From Desulfovibrio sp. MES5 (GTDB taxonomy: Bacteria > Desulfobacterota > Desulfovibrionia > Desulfovibrionales > Desulfovibrionaceae): a stretch of DNA of 64,000 nt. The translations under genes were made by a program, and so were the position numbers. This document shows, piece after piece, positions 7,797-16,574 of this stretch (position 1 is its first letter; each line of letters begins with the position of its first letter). The notes beneath the pieces were generated by a model. It was not told the DNA's origin. It ran no database searches and saw only the letters and a list, made by a program, of their open reading frames with translations. Location of the stretch: contig NZ_MJUZ01000011.1 of assembly GCF_002237645.1 (NCBI RefSeq), positions 235,902 to 299,901 on the forward strand, in the 5' to 3' direction.

Positions 7797-8567
7797 CTAG
7801 CGCCCGCGAATCCAGTACGTTTCAAAGCCGTCCTGAAGCCAGCCGTCCTTCACTTCCGTCAGTCCTGCCACCTTGAATATCTGGCGGTACTCATCGCGGG
7901 TGCGCCGCCAGCCCCAGAACTGCTGACGCCGTATGCCAAGGTAATGCAGAACGCCACGTATGAAAATCTTGATGGCGTTGACGAAGCTTCCGATAAAGGA
8001 ATCCTCTTCCAGCAGCGAGGCGGACAGCAGAATGATTTCGCCGCCGGGCGTAAGCTGTGCGCGGAGTTCCTGAAGCAGATGGGTGAATTCGCGCGTGGGG
8101 ATGCCGTAGTCCACTGTGGACAGGTATATCATGTCATAGTGAACGTCCGGCGGCAGACAGGCCGGGGGCAGGCCAATGTAGATGCGCTCGCTGGGAATGT
8201 GCTGGCGCAGCCACTTCATGCCCACGGTGCTGGGCTCGTTGACGTGCAGTTCCAGCTCGGGCAGCTCTTCAAGAAGGATTTTTTCCATATAGCCGACGCC
8301 GCTGCCGATGGAAAGCACGCGCACAGGCTCGGTGCGCGGCTGGGTTTCCCTGGCGAGCTGGTCGCGCAACTGTCCGATAAGCCAGCGTGCATCCTTGCGC
8401 TTGTTTTCGCGCCATACGGCGGGCAGATCGTCCCAATTCTTGAACCGGCGAAAGAGCTCTTCATAAAATACGGCGTAAAACTTGGGCTCCGCCAAATGGA
8501 AAAAGGAGATATGCGAAAAGGATGTGAATGGAATTCCCTGCCAGCTTTCTTGATAAAATCTTCGCAC
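7797..8567 (-). CDS. Class I SAM-dependent methyltransferase-like protein
   Basis: 256-residue protein with a Rossmann-type methyltransferase core. Motif I is VLSIGSGVGYMEKIL (about residues 83-97), followed by an acidic strand end (LHVNEPS), motif IV-like YDMIYLSTVDYGIP (about 144) and LTPGGEIILLSAS (about 172). The N-terminal 70 residues are rich in aromatics. The substrate cannot be inferred. The start is GTG 8567, preceded by a GGGGGG stretch that can serve as ribosome binding site. It is a single gene convergent with dpaL and isolated from nhcABCD by about 630 bp. Confidence 0.7.
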   Translation of the reverse strand: MRRFYQESWQGIPFTSFSHISFFHLAEPKFYAVFYEELFRRFKNWDDLPAVWRENKRKDARWLIGQLRDQLARETQPRTEPVRVLSIGSGVGYMEKILLEELPELELHVNEPSTVGMKWLRQHIPSERIYIGLPPACLPPDVHYDMIYLSTVDYGIPTREFTHLLQELRAQLTPGGEIILLSASLLEEDSFIGSFVNAIKIFIRGVLHYLGIRRQQFWGWRRTRDEYRQIFKVAGLTEVKDGWLQDGFETYWIRGR

Positions 8568-9199
8568 GTCAACCCCCCGCTCATGGCTGCATAAATGCGT
8601 TATGGCAAACGCGCCGAAGCCACACTACGCAGCCAACTATAGCGCAAGCCTTTGCAAGGCGCAATGCGCTCTGCAATTGTTCACAATGTGCCTTGGTTCC
8701 GCGAGAGCGGACTACCCGTAAGGCTGTGATCATTTCAAAGGGTCTGCATGTCCGCTGCGAGTGACAGCGCGGCGACATCCGGCAGCGAACGCGGCAGGCG
8801 TGTGATCTGCACCGCCGCCAGAAATTGTGCCGGAAAAGCGCTTGCCCGTGGCCTTGCGGCTGCCGCTGCCGCCCCAGTCGCTAGAGCATGCCTGCCGTGA
8901 ATGCGTTCGGCTGTTGCCTTACGGCTGCCGCCACAGCTCGCGGCTGTCTGGCAAACGGACGGCACGGCGGCCAGCGCCGTGCATCCGCACGCTCAGCCGG
9001 TCGTCAGCAAGGGCCAAGAGCTGCAAACAGTGGACCGCAGCAACAGGCGACATCGACAAAAAGCGGACTTCAGAAAAAGGCGGACTCGGAAAAGGTCGGG
9101 CATATGCCGCATGAGGCAAAAGCCTTGCCAAATGACAGGGGACGGCGCTTGCGACGCCGCCCCCTGCGAAGTTCAGGCAGATTCAGACCCTGTTATGGC
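8568..9199. other. Gene-less gap
   Basis: 632 bp without a supported gene. The only structure I see is a GC-rich hairpin at 9138-9163 (GGGGACGGCG / CGCCGCCCC, imperfect), about 37 bp past the nhcD stop on the minus strand; it could end the nhc transcript, although no T-run follows. Confidence 0.4.
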
Positions 9200-9352
9200 C
9201 TAGTGCCCTTTTGAATCGCCGTTACGACCCTTTTTGCGGGGAAACAGCACAAAGTTCCAGTACACTACATAGAGGGGCAGCACCACGAACATCATGGTGT
9301 AAGCCCAGTTCTTCGTATAGAGGAAGTAATCGTAAAAAGTATGGAATTCCAT
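9200..9352 (-). CDS. nhcD: NhcD, small membrane subunit of the nine-heme cytochrome complex
   Basis: A 50-residue protein read from the minus strand: begins MEFHTFYDYF, then one hydrophobic segment (AYTMMFVVLPLYVVYW), then a basic tail FPRKKGRNGD. One transmembrane helix is predicted. An AGGAGA ribosome binding site lies just upstream, and it follows nhcC by 26 bp in the same direction. Its position as the last gene after cytochrome, Fe-S and NrfD-like subunits matches the small fourth subunit described for Nhc/9Hc complexes. The role is probably structural. Confidence 0.75.
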   Translation of the reverse strand: MEFHTFYDYFLYTKNWAYTMMFVVLPLYVVYWNFVLFPRKKGRNGDSKGH

Positions 9353-9378
9353 AGTATTCTCCTCTTTCGGATTGGCTA

Positions 9379-10593
9379 CTAGTGCTCATCCCTGAAGTCG
9401 GGGTGTTCGTACAGCACCGGCATGTGGTAGACGATAAAGCGGTACACGGTAACAATCATCGTCACCACAAAGATGGAAATGCAGAACTCCCAGATGCTGG
9501 GGAAGTAGCGTTCCGCCGAGGGCAGATTGTAGTTAAAGGCAATCATGGACACGTTGAAACGGTTCATGACAATGCCGAGCACCGCGTTGACCGAGGCAAT
9601 GCGGCACAGGGTCACGTTGCGATCACGCGCGCCCTTGGCGTAGAGCAGGGCGGGCAGCAGCACGAAGCCCAGTATTTCCACAAGCCACCATGCGCCATAG
9701 CCTGAGAAGACGTAGGGCAGGTTCGCCTGCACAAGCATGTCAATGACCTTGAGCATGAAGTAGGCGAACAGGATGAAGGAAGCCGCACGCGCAAAGCTGA
9801 AAATAACGCCGTCAGCTTCACGCAAATGGGTTTCATCCATGTAGTGGTGCAGGCCCTTGTGAGCGAACATGCCTTCGAAAATGACCATGGAAGACCCGGC
9901 AGCCATTGAGCTGACGAAGAAGAACATGGGCATGAAGGGCGAGTACCACAAAGGATGCAGCTTTTCGGGCGCAATGAGGTACAGCGCGCCCAGCGAGGAC
10001 TGGTGCAGGGTGGACAGCGTCACGCCGAAGATGGTGAGCACGATGGTGGCTTGCACCACAACCTTGCGCCACTTGAGCAGGAAGGGGTACTTGGACGACA
10101 GCCATTCCATAGGCGCCACGGAGAACTCGATGAGCAGCACCGTAACGTAGGTGGCGACGCACAGGCCCACTTCAAAGAGAACCGAAGTGGTGCCGGGGAA
10201 GAAGAACATGAAGGGCAGACGCAGCGGATGGCCCAGGTCGTACAGAAGAGCCACAACCACGAAACCATAGCCAAGAAAGGCTGTGGTGATGGCGGGGCGT
10301 ACTGCCGAGTGGAACTGCTTCATGCCCATGATGTAGCAGGCCACGGTGGTAAAGTAGCCGCCTGCCGCGAGCGACACGCCGCACAAAAGGTCAAAGCCGA
10401 TCCACAGGCCCCAGGGCTGGGTGTTGCTCAGGTTGGTGACCGAGCCGATACCCATGGTAAAACGGATAATGGTGATTACCAGGCCCACCGACAGGATGAT
10501 GGCGGTAATGATATTGCCCGGCGTAGGTCTGAAGAACTCGCCAAGGTTGAACAGCTTGTCCTTGGTAGGAATGACTATGCTGTGGTGCGACAT
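9379..10593 (-). CDS. nhcC: NhcC, NrfD/PsrC-type integral membrane subunit
   Basis: 404-residue polytopic membrane protein of the NrfD/PsrC/HmcC family with about ten hydrophobic helices. An early example is ITAIILSVGLVITIIRF; the family-typical WGLWIGFDLLCGVSLAAGG (about 62-80) is present, as is WYSPFMPMFFFVSSMAAGSS (about 220-240). The family binds menaquinol on the periplasmic side and passes electrons to an Fe-S partner. It starts directly after the nhcB stop, consistent with coupled translation. With NhcA and NhcB it should link the periplasmic cytochrome pool to the quinone pool. Confidence 0.9.
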   Translation of the reverse strand: MSHHSIVIPTKDKLFNLGEFFRPTPGNIITAIILSVGLVITIIRFTMGIGSVTNLSNTQPWGLWIGFDLLCGVSLAAGGYFTTVACYIMGMKQFHSAVRPAITTAFLGYGFVVVALLYDLGHPLRLPFMFFFPGTTSVLFEVGLCVATYVTVLLIEFSVAPMEWLSSKYPFLLKWRKVVVQATIVLTIFGVTLSTLHQSSLGALYLIAPEKLHPLWYSPFMPMFFFVSSMAAGSSMVIFEGMFAHKGLHHYMDETHLREADGVIFSFARAASFILFAYFMLKVIDMLVQANLPYVFSGYGAWWLVEILGFVLLPALLYAKGARDRNVTLCRIASVNAVLGIVMNRFNVSMIAFNYNLPSAERYFPSIWEFCISIFVVTMIVTVYRFIVYHMPVLYEHPDFRDEH

Positions 10594-11697
10594 TTACTTA
10601 TCCTCCCCGTGACACTTGCACTCCGTTTCCCGGGCCTTGAGGGCCTCGGTCATGGCGCGGCGAGCCGTGTCGGCAGCACCCGGCCCCTGGGTTTCCTCAA
10701 TCTTGCGCACGGCGGCGTCAACGGCGGCGGCCACGTCTTCGCGGGCTTCCTTGACCTTTTCGTCCTTTTCAGCCTTGTACATGGCTTCGCGGCGCTTGCT
10801 GATGGCGTAGGCGCCACCGAAGAGCACCGGCCAGAAGGCCACGATCATAGGCACCGCGCCGAGCGCGCCGTAGGTCAGTTCACCCATGGGGCGGTTGCCG
10901 AGGTGGGTGTTGAGACCAAGCTGCTTGAGTTCGTCGCCAGCCAGCGGCGCGTCGTCCACCGGCACAGCGGCGGCGGCCTGGCCCACTGCGGGGCTCAGAA
11001 CCATCCATGCGGTGCCGCCGGCGTCGGTTTCGCCGTAGATGTAGTTGACGTACTTGGAGGGGTTGTCAGCCATGCGGGCACGGGCCACGCGGATAAGATC
11101 GCTGCGGCGGCCAAAGGTGAGGGCGTCCTTGGGACAGGCCTGCACACAGCCGGGCAGCTTGCCTTCGTTGAGCAGGGGCTCACAGAAGGTGCATTTTTGC
11201 ACCAGGGGGTCAAAGGCTTCGTCGTACTGGAAGCCGGGCACGTAGAAGGGGCAGGCTATCATGCAATAGCGGCAGCCCACGCACTGCGAACCGTCGTAGT
11301 GCACCGCGCCGTTGGGGTGCTTGGAGAAGCACTTGGCAAAGCAGGCAGAGGCGCAGGCCGGGTCGTTGCAATGGAAGCACTGCAACTTACGGAATACGTC
11401 CTTGCCGTTCACCTTGTACTTGTTCACCACGGTCCACTGGTATTCAGTGGTGCGGCGGGTAGTGTCGCACACCGTAAGGTCGCTGAAGGGCTTTTTGGGT
11501 TTGGGCAGGTGGTTGACCTTGTTGCAGGCCTCTTCGCACTTGCGGCAGCCAATGCAGCGGGTAGTGTCGTGCAGCACTCCGTAACTGTCAGCGTAATATG
11601 GGAAGGTGTGGGGGCCAGCCTGGGCTACCTTGGCGGTGCCAAGGGCCGAGACCACGCCCGCGCTCCCCAGAATGGTCAGAAATGTTCTGCGTTTCAT
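10594..11697 (-). CDS. nhcB: NhcB, Tat-type four-cluster ferredoxin subunit with C-terminal membrane anchor
   Basis: 367-residue iron-sulfur protein. The N-terminus MKRRTFLTILGSAG looks like a twin-arginine signal. Four cysteine groups suit four [4Fe-4S] clusters: CIGCRKCEEAC (about 48), CFHCNDPACASAC (about 107), CVGCRYCMIAC (about 139) and CTFC...CVQAC (about 170-188). A hydrophobic segment (ALGAVPMIVAFWPVLFGGAY, about 280-300) anchors it, and a charged coiled tail with a final CKC follows. This is the HmcB/NrfC-like electron-transfer subunit between cytochrome NhcA and the quinone-site subunit NhcC. It lies 14 bp after nhcA. Confidence 0.9.
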   Translation of the reverse strand: MKRRTFLTILGSAGVVSALGTAKVAQAGPHTFPYYADSYGVLHDTTRCIGCRKCEEACNKVNHLPKPKKPFSDLTVCDTTRRTTEYQWTVVNKYKVNGKDVFRKLQCFHCNDPACASACFAKCFSKHPNGAVHYDGSQCVGCRYCMIACPFYVPGFQYDEAFDPLVQKCTFCEPLLNEGKLPGCVQACPKDALTFGRRSDLIRVARARMADNPSKYVNYIYGETDAGGTAWMVLSPAVGQAAAAVPVDDAPLAGDELKQLGLNTHLGNRPMGELTYGALGAVPMIVAFWPVLFGGAYAISKRREAMYKAEKDEKVKEAREDVAAAVDAAVRKIEETQGPGAADTARRAMTEALKARETECKCHGEDK

Positions 11698-11711
11698 ATT
11701 CTTACTCCATG

Positions 11712-12695
11712 CTAGTCGGCGCTCTTGGGCGCGGCCTTATGGCAGGTGGTGCAGTCGGTATCTCTGGGACGCGCGACGTTCATGCCCTTATGGCAACCCA
11801 TGCACTGCAGATGATAGGCGGCCATGAGGTTGGGACGGCCAGGATTGACCTTGTCGATCTCCTTGGCATGGCAACTGCCGCACTTGGGAGGCGTGAGAGA
11901 GAGCGGGCTTCTGTGGTGGCAGGTAGCGCACAGAAGTTCAGGCTGATTGTGGAAAGCCTGGGCCAGCTTGTCGTCCTTGATCCCTTCCATGAGGGAGGTA
12001 AGGTGACGGCGATGGGTGAAGTTGCTTCCCTCGTACTTGTCGGCCAGAGAGTCGATGACCACCTTGAGGGGGGCCAGCATGGGAGAAACAGGCGCAGCGG
12101 GCTTCTGGGACAGCACGGTTTCGGCTGCCAGAGCTTCGTTGTCGCCGGGCAGAAGCGTTCCGTTAATGCCCTTCTGCATTTGTTCCGGCGTCATGGACGG
12201 CGTAACATTGTGACAGGTGGCGCACCACGCCTGGTCGCGCTTGGGCGTGACAATGGCATGACAGCCCGCGCATTCGCGCCTTTCCTTGGTTTGCTGCTCA
12301 TGACAGCTCACGCAGCTGACGGGCGTATTGCCCTTGGCGCGCTTGGCGATGTTGGTGGCGTGCATGGCCCTTTCAAGGGTGATAAAATTGCCCTCGGCCT
12401 TGCCTTCCACGGTGTGACAGGTGCTACAGGCCACCGGGTCGCCCGTGTGGTGACAGGTCTCGCAGTTCTCAACCTTTTTTTCGTGGATAAGGTGGTTGAA
12501 AACCACGGGTTTCATGGCCGAGCCCTTGGGATTGGGCTTGTCGCCGACCGGAAACATGACTATGGCCGATGGCGCGCCGCTGTCTGTTGGCTCCAAGGCT
12601 GCGGCTTTTGCCGAACCAGCTCCCAGCGCCGTAAGACACGCCGCGCCAGCCAGGGCGATAGCCGCCAGCAGAAGCAGTGATGTGCCGTTCCTCAT
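11712..12695 (-). CDS. nhcA: NhcA, nine-heme periplasmic cytochrome c (9Hc)
   Basis: About 327-residue secreted multiheme cytochrome. I count exactly nine CXXCH sites: CETCH, CSTCH, CVSCH, CAGCH, CATCH, CATCH, CGSCH, CMGCH and CTTCH. They fall into an N-terminal group of five and a C-terminal group of four separated by a heme-free linker, as in the known nine-heme cytochrome of D. desulfuricans. A signal peptide ends near SAKAAA. The start at 12695 has AAAAGGAC about 8 nt upstream; an alternative ATG at 12713 would add six residues. It is the first gene of nhcABCD and the electron entry or exit point in the periplasm, exchanging with type I cytochrome c3. Confidence 0.93.
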   Translation of the reverse strand: MRNGTSLLLLAAIALAGAACLTALGAGSAKAAALEPTDSGAPSAIVMFPVGDKPNPKGSAMKPVVFNHLIHEKKVENCETCHHTGDPVACSTCHTVEGKAEGNFITLERAMHATNIAKRAKGNTPVSCVSCHEQQTKERRECAGCHAIVTPKRDQAWCATCHNVTPSMTPEQMQKGINGTLLPGDNEALAAETVLSQKPAAPVSPMLAPLKVVIDSLADKYEGSNFTHRRHLTSLMEGIKDDKLAQAFHNQPELLCATCHHRSPLSLTPPKCGSCHAKEIDKVNPGRPNLMAAYHLQCMGCHKGMNVARPRDTDCTTCHKAAPKSAD

Positions 12696-12891
12696 GTGCT
12701 TGTCCTTTTGCATTCAGACATTACCCCAAACCCGCCGCCTGGCGACGGGATCCTCCGGCCCCGCCGATCCCTGCGGGGGGCAAACACGCAGATATTGCAA
12801 CGGTATCGCAGGCTGCAAGACACGTCAAGGAGGGGCCAGTCTTGGAATGGCTTCTCATGCTTGGAAAAACAAGGAGATTGGGAAAATTTTC

Positions 12892-12920
12892 ATTAAATTC
12901 GTTCCGCCAATAAAAGCCAA
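12892..12920 (-). promoter_or_regulatory. Candidate sigma70 promoter for nhcABCD
   Basis: Read on the minus strand: TTGGCT, 17-bp spacer, TTTAAT, about 170-200 bp upstream of nhcA in the AT-rich part of the intergenic region. Match to consensus is moderate (4/6 and 5/6). Confidence 0.4.
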
Positions 12921-13381
12921 ATCAAAGCGTTATGGTGAATATGAGGGCCGCTTGCGCACTAGGGCACATGACTGCGAGTTTTTTTGAAATTTTTTTTGCA
13001 AGGGCAAAAAAACCGCTGCTGCAGCGGCAGCAAGCAGAGAGAAAAAGACTTATGGAAGCAGATTTCGGCAAAGCAAAATTTTCACCAAGTCATTAATTTT
13101 TTTTATAATATATTGTAAATTATAGCTATTTTTATGCGTTTGGCGCCGTGTGGCGTGACTGTTCAGGGCAGGGCGGCGGTGACGGCTGGCGGCTCTTGAC
13201 CTGCACCTCAAGATGCTCTACGCCCAAGGGGATAGGGTATTATACGAAATTATCCGCAGGCACGAGGCCCGCCGCCGTTCCAGACCCGGTCTGTCGAAAG
13301 GGCGCGTTCGGCTTTATGCCCGCCTGTTTGTGGATATGGCTATGGAGCCGGCAGCTCCTGACCGATAACGGAGGATCGTTG
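12921..13381. other. AT-rich divergent intergenic region
   Basis: Gap between the divergent nhcA and carbonic anhydrase genes. It has a long A/T-rich tract (about 13080-13135) and a small palindrome CCGCTG CTG CAGCGG (about 13012-13026). An open frame runs into the carbonic anhydrase gene from 13148 but has no plausible start signals, so I treat this as regulatory DNA. Confidence 0.4.
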
Positions 13382-14035
13382 ATGAAGAGTGTTGAAAGCC
13401 TGTTGCAGGGCAATGAACTGTTTCAAAAAAACTATTTCAAAAAGAATGAAACCGAGCTTCTGGAACTTGTCAGAAGCGGCCAGCATCCCAAAGCGCTCTT
13501 TATCGGCTGCGCCGACTCCAGAGTTATCCCCTCGCTTATAACCAACGCTCCTCCCGGCCAGCTTTTTGTGCTGCGCAACGTGGGCAACTTCGTGGCTCCC
13601 CACAAGCCGGACGAAGACTATCACGCCATGGCCTCAGGCATAGAATACGCCGTCACCACTCTGGATATTTCAGAGATCATCATCTGCGGCCATACCTACT
13701 GCGGCGCCATTGAGGCCCTGTACAAGGAAATCAGCGGCGAACAGCTCGTTCACACCAAGAAGTGGCTTTCTCTTGGCAAGAAGGCCAAGGAACTTGCCCT
13801 GCTCGCGCTTGGCAAAGACGCCGACAAGGACAGGCTGCTGCGTCTAACGGAAAAGCTCTCCATCGTCTTCCAGATCGAAAACCTGCTCACCTATCCTTAC
13901 GTCAGGGAAAAGGTGGAGAATGGCGACCTGCATATCCACGGCTGGCTCTACCATATCGAATCCGGCGAGATGGAATACTATGATCCCGACCAGCACGAAT
14001 TTCTGTCACTGAGCAGGTCGGAAGCCGCGTCGTAG
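13382..14035 (+). CDS. Beta-class carbonic anhydrase
   Basis: 217-residue beta-carbonic anhydrase, interconverting CO2 and bicarbonate. Zinc ligands and the catalytic dyad are visible: first Cys with Asp-Arg in IGCADSRVIPS (about residue 41), and the His-X2-Cys pair in ICGHTYCGAIEA (about 99-105). The ATG at 13382 with GGAGGATC upstream is preferred over an upstream in-frame start at 13148, which would add 78 residues unlike the family. It is a single gene; a family B repeat and a G-rich hairpin follow before the convergent miaA. Confidence 0.9.
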   Translation: MKSVESLLQGNELFQKNYFKKNETELLELVRSGQHPKALFIGCADSRVIPSLITNAPPGQLFVLRNVGNFVAPHKPDEDYHAMASGIEYAVTTLDISEIIICGHTYCGAIEALYKEISGEQLVHTKKWLSLGKKAKELALLALGKDADKDRLLRLTEKLSIVFQIENLLTYPYVREKVENGDLHIHGWLYHIESGEMEYYDPDQHEFLSLSRSEAAS

Positions 14036-14100
14036 GCGTGTGTGCCGTACAGCTTTTTGTGCGGAAAGTAAGTAAAGAATTTGCAGGCGGCCCGCTTTAT

Positions 14101-14248
14101 AGACAGTGCCGTCACGAGCGCCTTTTCAGTTATTTCTGCGTCGAACTTCGCCTTTTATTCCGGTCGAGTGCCATAAGAGTGCACTCCCTGCATAACTGGC
14201 TTGTTCTCCTGGATATAACTGAAAAGTCATCTCGTGACGAGACTGTCT
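14101..14248. repeat. Palindromic element, family B copy 2
   Basis: 148 bp, with ends AGACAGTGCCGTCACGAG and CTCGTGACGAGACTGTCT and the same interior order as the copies at 7110 and 22376. It is between the convergent carbonic anhydrase and miaA genes. Confidence 0.8.
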
Positions 14249-14429
14249 GAAGCGGGCCGCTTTTTTGTGTTGGCAGCTTGCATGCGCAAGGGAATTTTGA
14301 ACCGTGACGTCAGTGGAGTTGCCGCCGTTTGAGCGGTTGCCGCATTTCAGGAAGACTTTGGCTCTGCCCCCCCATTTCAGATCAGAACTGCCACTGCGCT
14401 CTGCCAGAATACGATAAATGTTTTAGGGA

Positions 14430-14480
14430 AAGGGGGCGTGGGGGAGGAGCCCCTTTTTCAAAAGGGTCCCTCCCCACAAG
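14430..14480. terminator. G-rich hairpin, family C copy 2
   Basis: GGGAAAGGGGGCGTGGGGGAGG leads into an inverted repeat around CCCTTTTTCAAAAGGG, then TCCCTCCCCAC. It is between convergent genes and could end transcripts from both sides. Terminator function is inferred from position and repetition. Confidence 0.55.
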
Positions 14481-14504
14481 GTATTTCAAGCTACTATTGC
14501 TCTA

Positions 14505-15464
14505 TCACGCCCAGCGGCTGCGCGCGACTGCAACCACGCCCGCCACATCTTCCGGCGGCAGCCAGAGGGCTTCCTTGCGGGCGCGAAACCAGGTGAGCTG
14601 CCGCTTGGCGTAGGCGCGCGTGTTACGCAGCCAGAGCGAGCGGCATTCTTCAAAATTCAGGCGGCCGCGCAGAAAGGCCAGAGCCTCGGCGCAGCCGATG
14701 CCGGACCAGCCGGGCGCGCCGTCGTCGTCGCAGTTCTCAAGGGCCGCGCGGGCCTCATCCATGGCGCCTGCGTCAAGCATCATATCCAGGCGGCGGGCCA
14801 GGCGGGGTTCCAGCCATGTGAGGGGCGCGTCCAGCACCAGCAGCGGCCCGGCGCAGGGCGGGGGGCTCATGGCGTTTTGGTGCCACCAGGTGAAGGGTTT
14901 GCCAGTGGCCTGCCGCACTTCAAGGGCGCGGACGATGCGCTGGCGGTCATTGGGATGGATGCGGGCAGCGTATTCCGGGTCCACCCGGGCCAGTTCGGCG
15001 TGCAGGCGGGCCGCGCCTTCGGCTTCCAGGCGGTCGGTCAGGGCCTGGGTCAGGGCAGGATCCACTGGAGGAATCTGGGCTGTGCCGTGCAGCAGAGTGT
15101 TGAAGTACAGCCCAGTGCCGCCCACCAAGAGGGGCGTCTTGCCCCTGTCGAGGATGTCGCGGGCAAGCGCTGTGGCCTGATCGGCCCAGCGGCCCGCGCT
15201 GATCTTTTGCGCTGTGGGCAAAAAGCCGTAGAGGTGGTGCGGGCAATGGGCGCGCTCTTCAGCCGTGGGCTGCGCCGTTATGCAGGGAAAATCCGCATAG
15301 ACCTGCCGGGAGTCCGCATTGATGACCTCGCCGCCAAGGGCGTCGGCCATGGCCAGCGCGGCGGCAGTCTTGCCCGATCCTGTGGGCCCGGCAAGACATA
15401 TGACAGGCAGCGGGGCAGCCTGTGCCGCCCCGCTGTTGGTATGCGTGTTCCGCATGGGTCTCAT
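14505..15464 (-). CDS. miaA: tRNA dimethylallyltransferase
   Basis: About 319-residue MiaA, which adds a dimethylallyl group to A37 of tRNAs reading UNN codons. The P-loop LAGPTGSGKTAAALAMA follows the N-terminus, then NADSRQVYADFPCITAQPT (substrate and tRNA contacts), a GGTGLYFNTLLHG motif, and the C-terminal NTRAYAKRQLTWFR. The start is ATG 15464 or 15455; the frame is open further upstream but would overlap coaD. It is last in a minus-strand run with coaD and rsmD. Confidence 0.92.
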   Translation of the reverse strand: MRPMRNTHTNSGAAQAAPLPVICLAGPTGSGKTAAALAMADALGGEVINADSRQVYADFPCITAQPTAEERAHCPHHLYGFLPTAQKISAGRWADQATALARDILDRGKTPLLVGGTGLYFNTLLHGTAQIPPVDPALTQALTDRLEAEGAARLHAELARVDPEYAARIHPNDRQRIVRALEVRQATGKPFTWWHQNAMSPPPCAGPLLVLDAPLTWLEPRLARRLDMMLDAGAMDEARAALENCDDDGAPGWSGIGCAEALAFLRGRLNFEECRSLWLRNTRAYAKRQLTWFRARKEALWLPPEDVAGVVAVARSRWA

Positions 15465-15471
15465 CCGGCTG

Positions 15472-16011
15472 TTACGAGGTGCGAAAGCCACTGTGCGGCG
15501 GGGCAAGACAGGGAGTGGCCTGGGCAACCTCGCCTTTTTCGTATTTTTCCATAAGCGCCAGCCGCACGTTTTCAGGCACAAGACCCTTGATGTCCGCACC
15601 GTGGCTGGCCGCCGCCTTGACGATGGTGGAACTGATGAACAGCCACTGGTAGTCGGTCATGAGAAAGACCGTCTGGATATGGCGCTGCAGGCGGCGGTTC
15701 ATGAGGGCCAGCTGGAATTCGTATTCAAAATCCGAGACGGCGCGCAGCCCGCGCAGCAGAACGCAGGCCCCGCGCTGAGCGGCGTATTCCACTGTCAGGC
15801 CGGAAAAGGGTTCCACAATGACCTTGGGTTCGTCCTTGAGAGCCTCGCGGGCCATGGCCACACGCTCTTCATGGCTGAACAGGGGGCGCTTGGGCGTGTT
15901 GTCGGCCACGGCCACGATAAGCTGGTCAAAAACTTCGCAACCCCGGCGGATGAGGCTGAGGTGCCCATTGGTCATTGGATCGAACGTGCCGGGATACATG
16001 GCTATTTTCAT
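15472..16011 (-). CDS. coaD: Phosphopantetheine adenylyltransferase
   Basis: 179-residue CoaD, the penultimate enzyme of coenzyme A synthesis. The nucleotidyltransferase T/HxGH motif is in YPGTFDPMTNGHLSLI (residues 6-21), followed by VAVADNTPKRPLF. LLRGLRAVSDFEYEFQLALMN (about 87-107) and the ISSTIVK signature (about 128) are classical. The C-terminal 20 residues extend past the usual end of about 160. The start overlaps the rsmD stop by 4 bp, so the two are translationally coupled. Confidence 0.95.
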   Translation of the reverse strand: MKIAMYPGTFDPMTNGHLSLIRRGCEVFDQLIVAVADNTPKRPLFSHEERVAMAREALKDEPKVIVEPFSGLTVEYAAQRGACVLLRGLRAVSDFEYEFQLALMNRRLQRHIQTVFLMTDYQWLFISSTIVKAAASHGADIKGLVPENVRLALMEKYEKGEVAQATPCLAPPHSGFRTS

Positions 16012-16559
16012 GACGCTATCCAGATGCAGATGCGGGTTTGGCCCAGCAGTCTGTCAGTTTCCAGGGTGAATCCGGAGGGAACGGCAAAGCTGGCCTCTTT
16101 TTCAATTTCCGCAGTCACAAAGGCTCCGGGCGTGAGCCAGCGGTGGGCCGCCAGCAGCCGCAGGGCCGGTTCGGCCAGCTTTTTGCGGTAGGGCGGATCC
16201 ATAAAAACCAGGTTATAGGGCTGTTGCGGCGGGCGCTTGAGCACCTTGAGCACATCGTCTTTGACAAGGCCCGTTTCGGCCTGCACGCCCAGCGTTTCCA
16301 CATTGGCCTGAAGACAGCGCATGGCCTGCACGGAATTTTCAACCAGCAGGGCATGCGGCGCGCCACGGCTGATGGCCTCAAAGGCAAGGCTGCCGCTGCC
16401 CGCGAAAAGATCCAGCACCCGCGCCGTGGACCATACAAGTCCACGGGCGGCGAGCATGGAAAAGAGGGCCTCGCGGGTTTTGCCCATGGCGGGGCGGTAG
16501 CCCTCGCCTTCCACAGTTTTAAGAATCCGGCCGCCCAGGCGGCCTGCTACGATGCGCAT
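16008..16559 (-). CDS. rsmD: 16S rRNA (guanine-966-N2)-methyltransferase
   Basis: 183-residue RsmD. It begins MRIVAGRLGGRIL, typical of the family. The SAM motif is RVLDLFAGSGSLAFEAISRGA (about 43) and the catalytic N6/N2-methyltransferase motif is FMDPPYRK (about 119). It modifies a guanine in helix 31 of 16S rRNA. It overlaps coaD by 4 bp, a frequent rsmD-coaD arrangement, and follows the metallo-beta-lactamase gene by 15 bp. Confidence 0.93.
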   Translation of the reverse strand: MRIVAGRLGGRILKTVEGEGYRPAMGKTREALFSMLAARGLVWSTARVLDLFAGSGSLAFEAISRGAPHALLVENSVQAMRCLQANVETLGVQAETGLVKDDVLKVLKRPPQQPYNLVFMDPPYRKKLAEPALRLLAAHRWLTPGAFVTAEIEKEASFAVPSGFTLETDRLLGQTRICIWIAS

Positions 16560-16574
16560 GATACTCCCATATGC

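Noticed and set aside
9955..12680. Very long plus-strand open frames opposite nhcABC (586 and 360 residues)
   Set aside because: They are antisense shadows of multiheme and Fe-S genes with clear function; no start signals or domains.
13148..13381. N-terminal extension of the carbonic anhydrase
   Set aside because: The extra 78 residues do not resemble the family and a strong ribosome binding site sits before ATG 13382.
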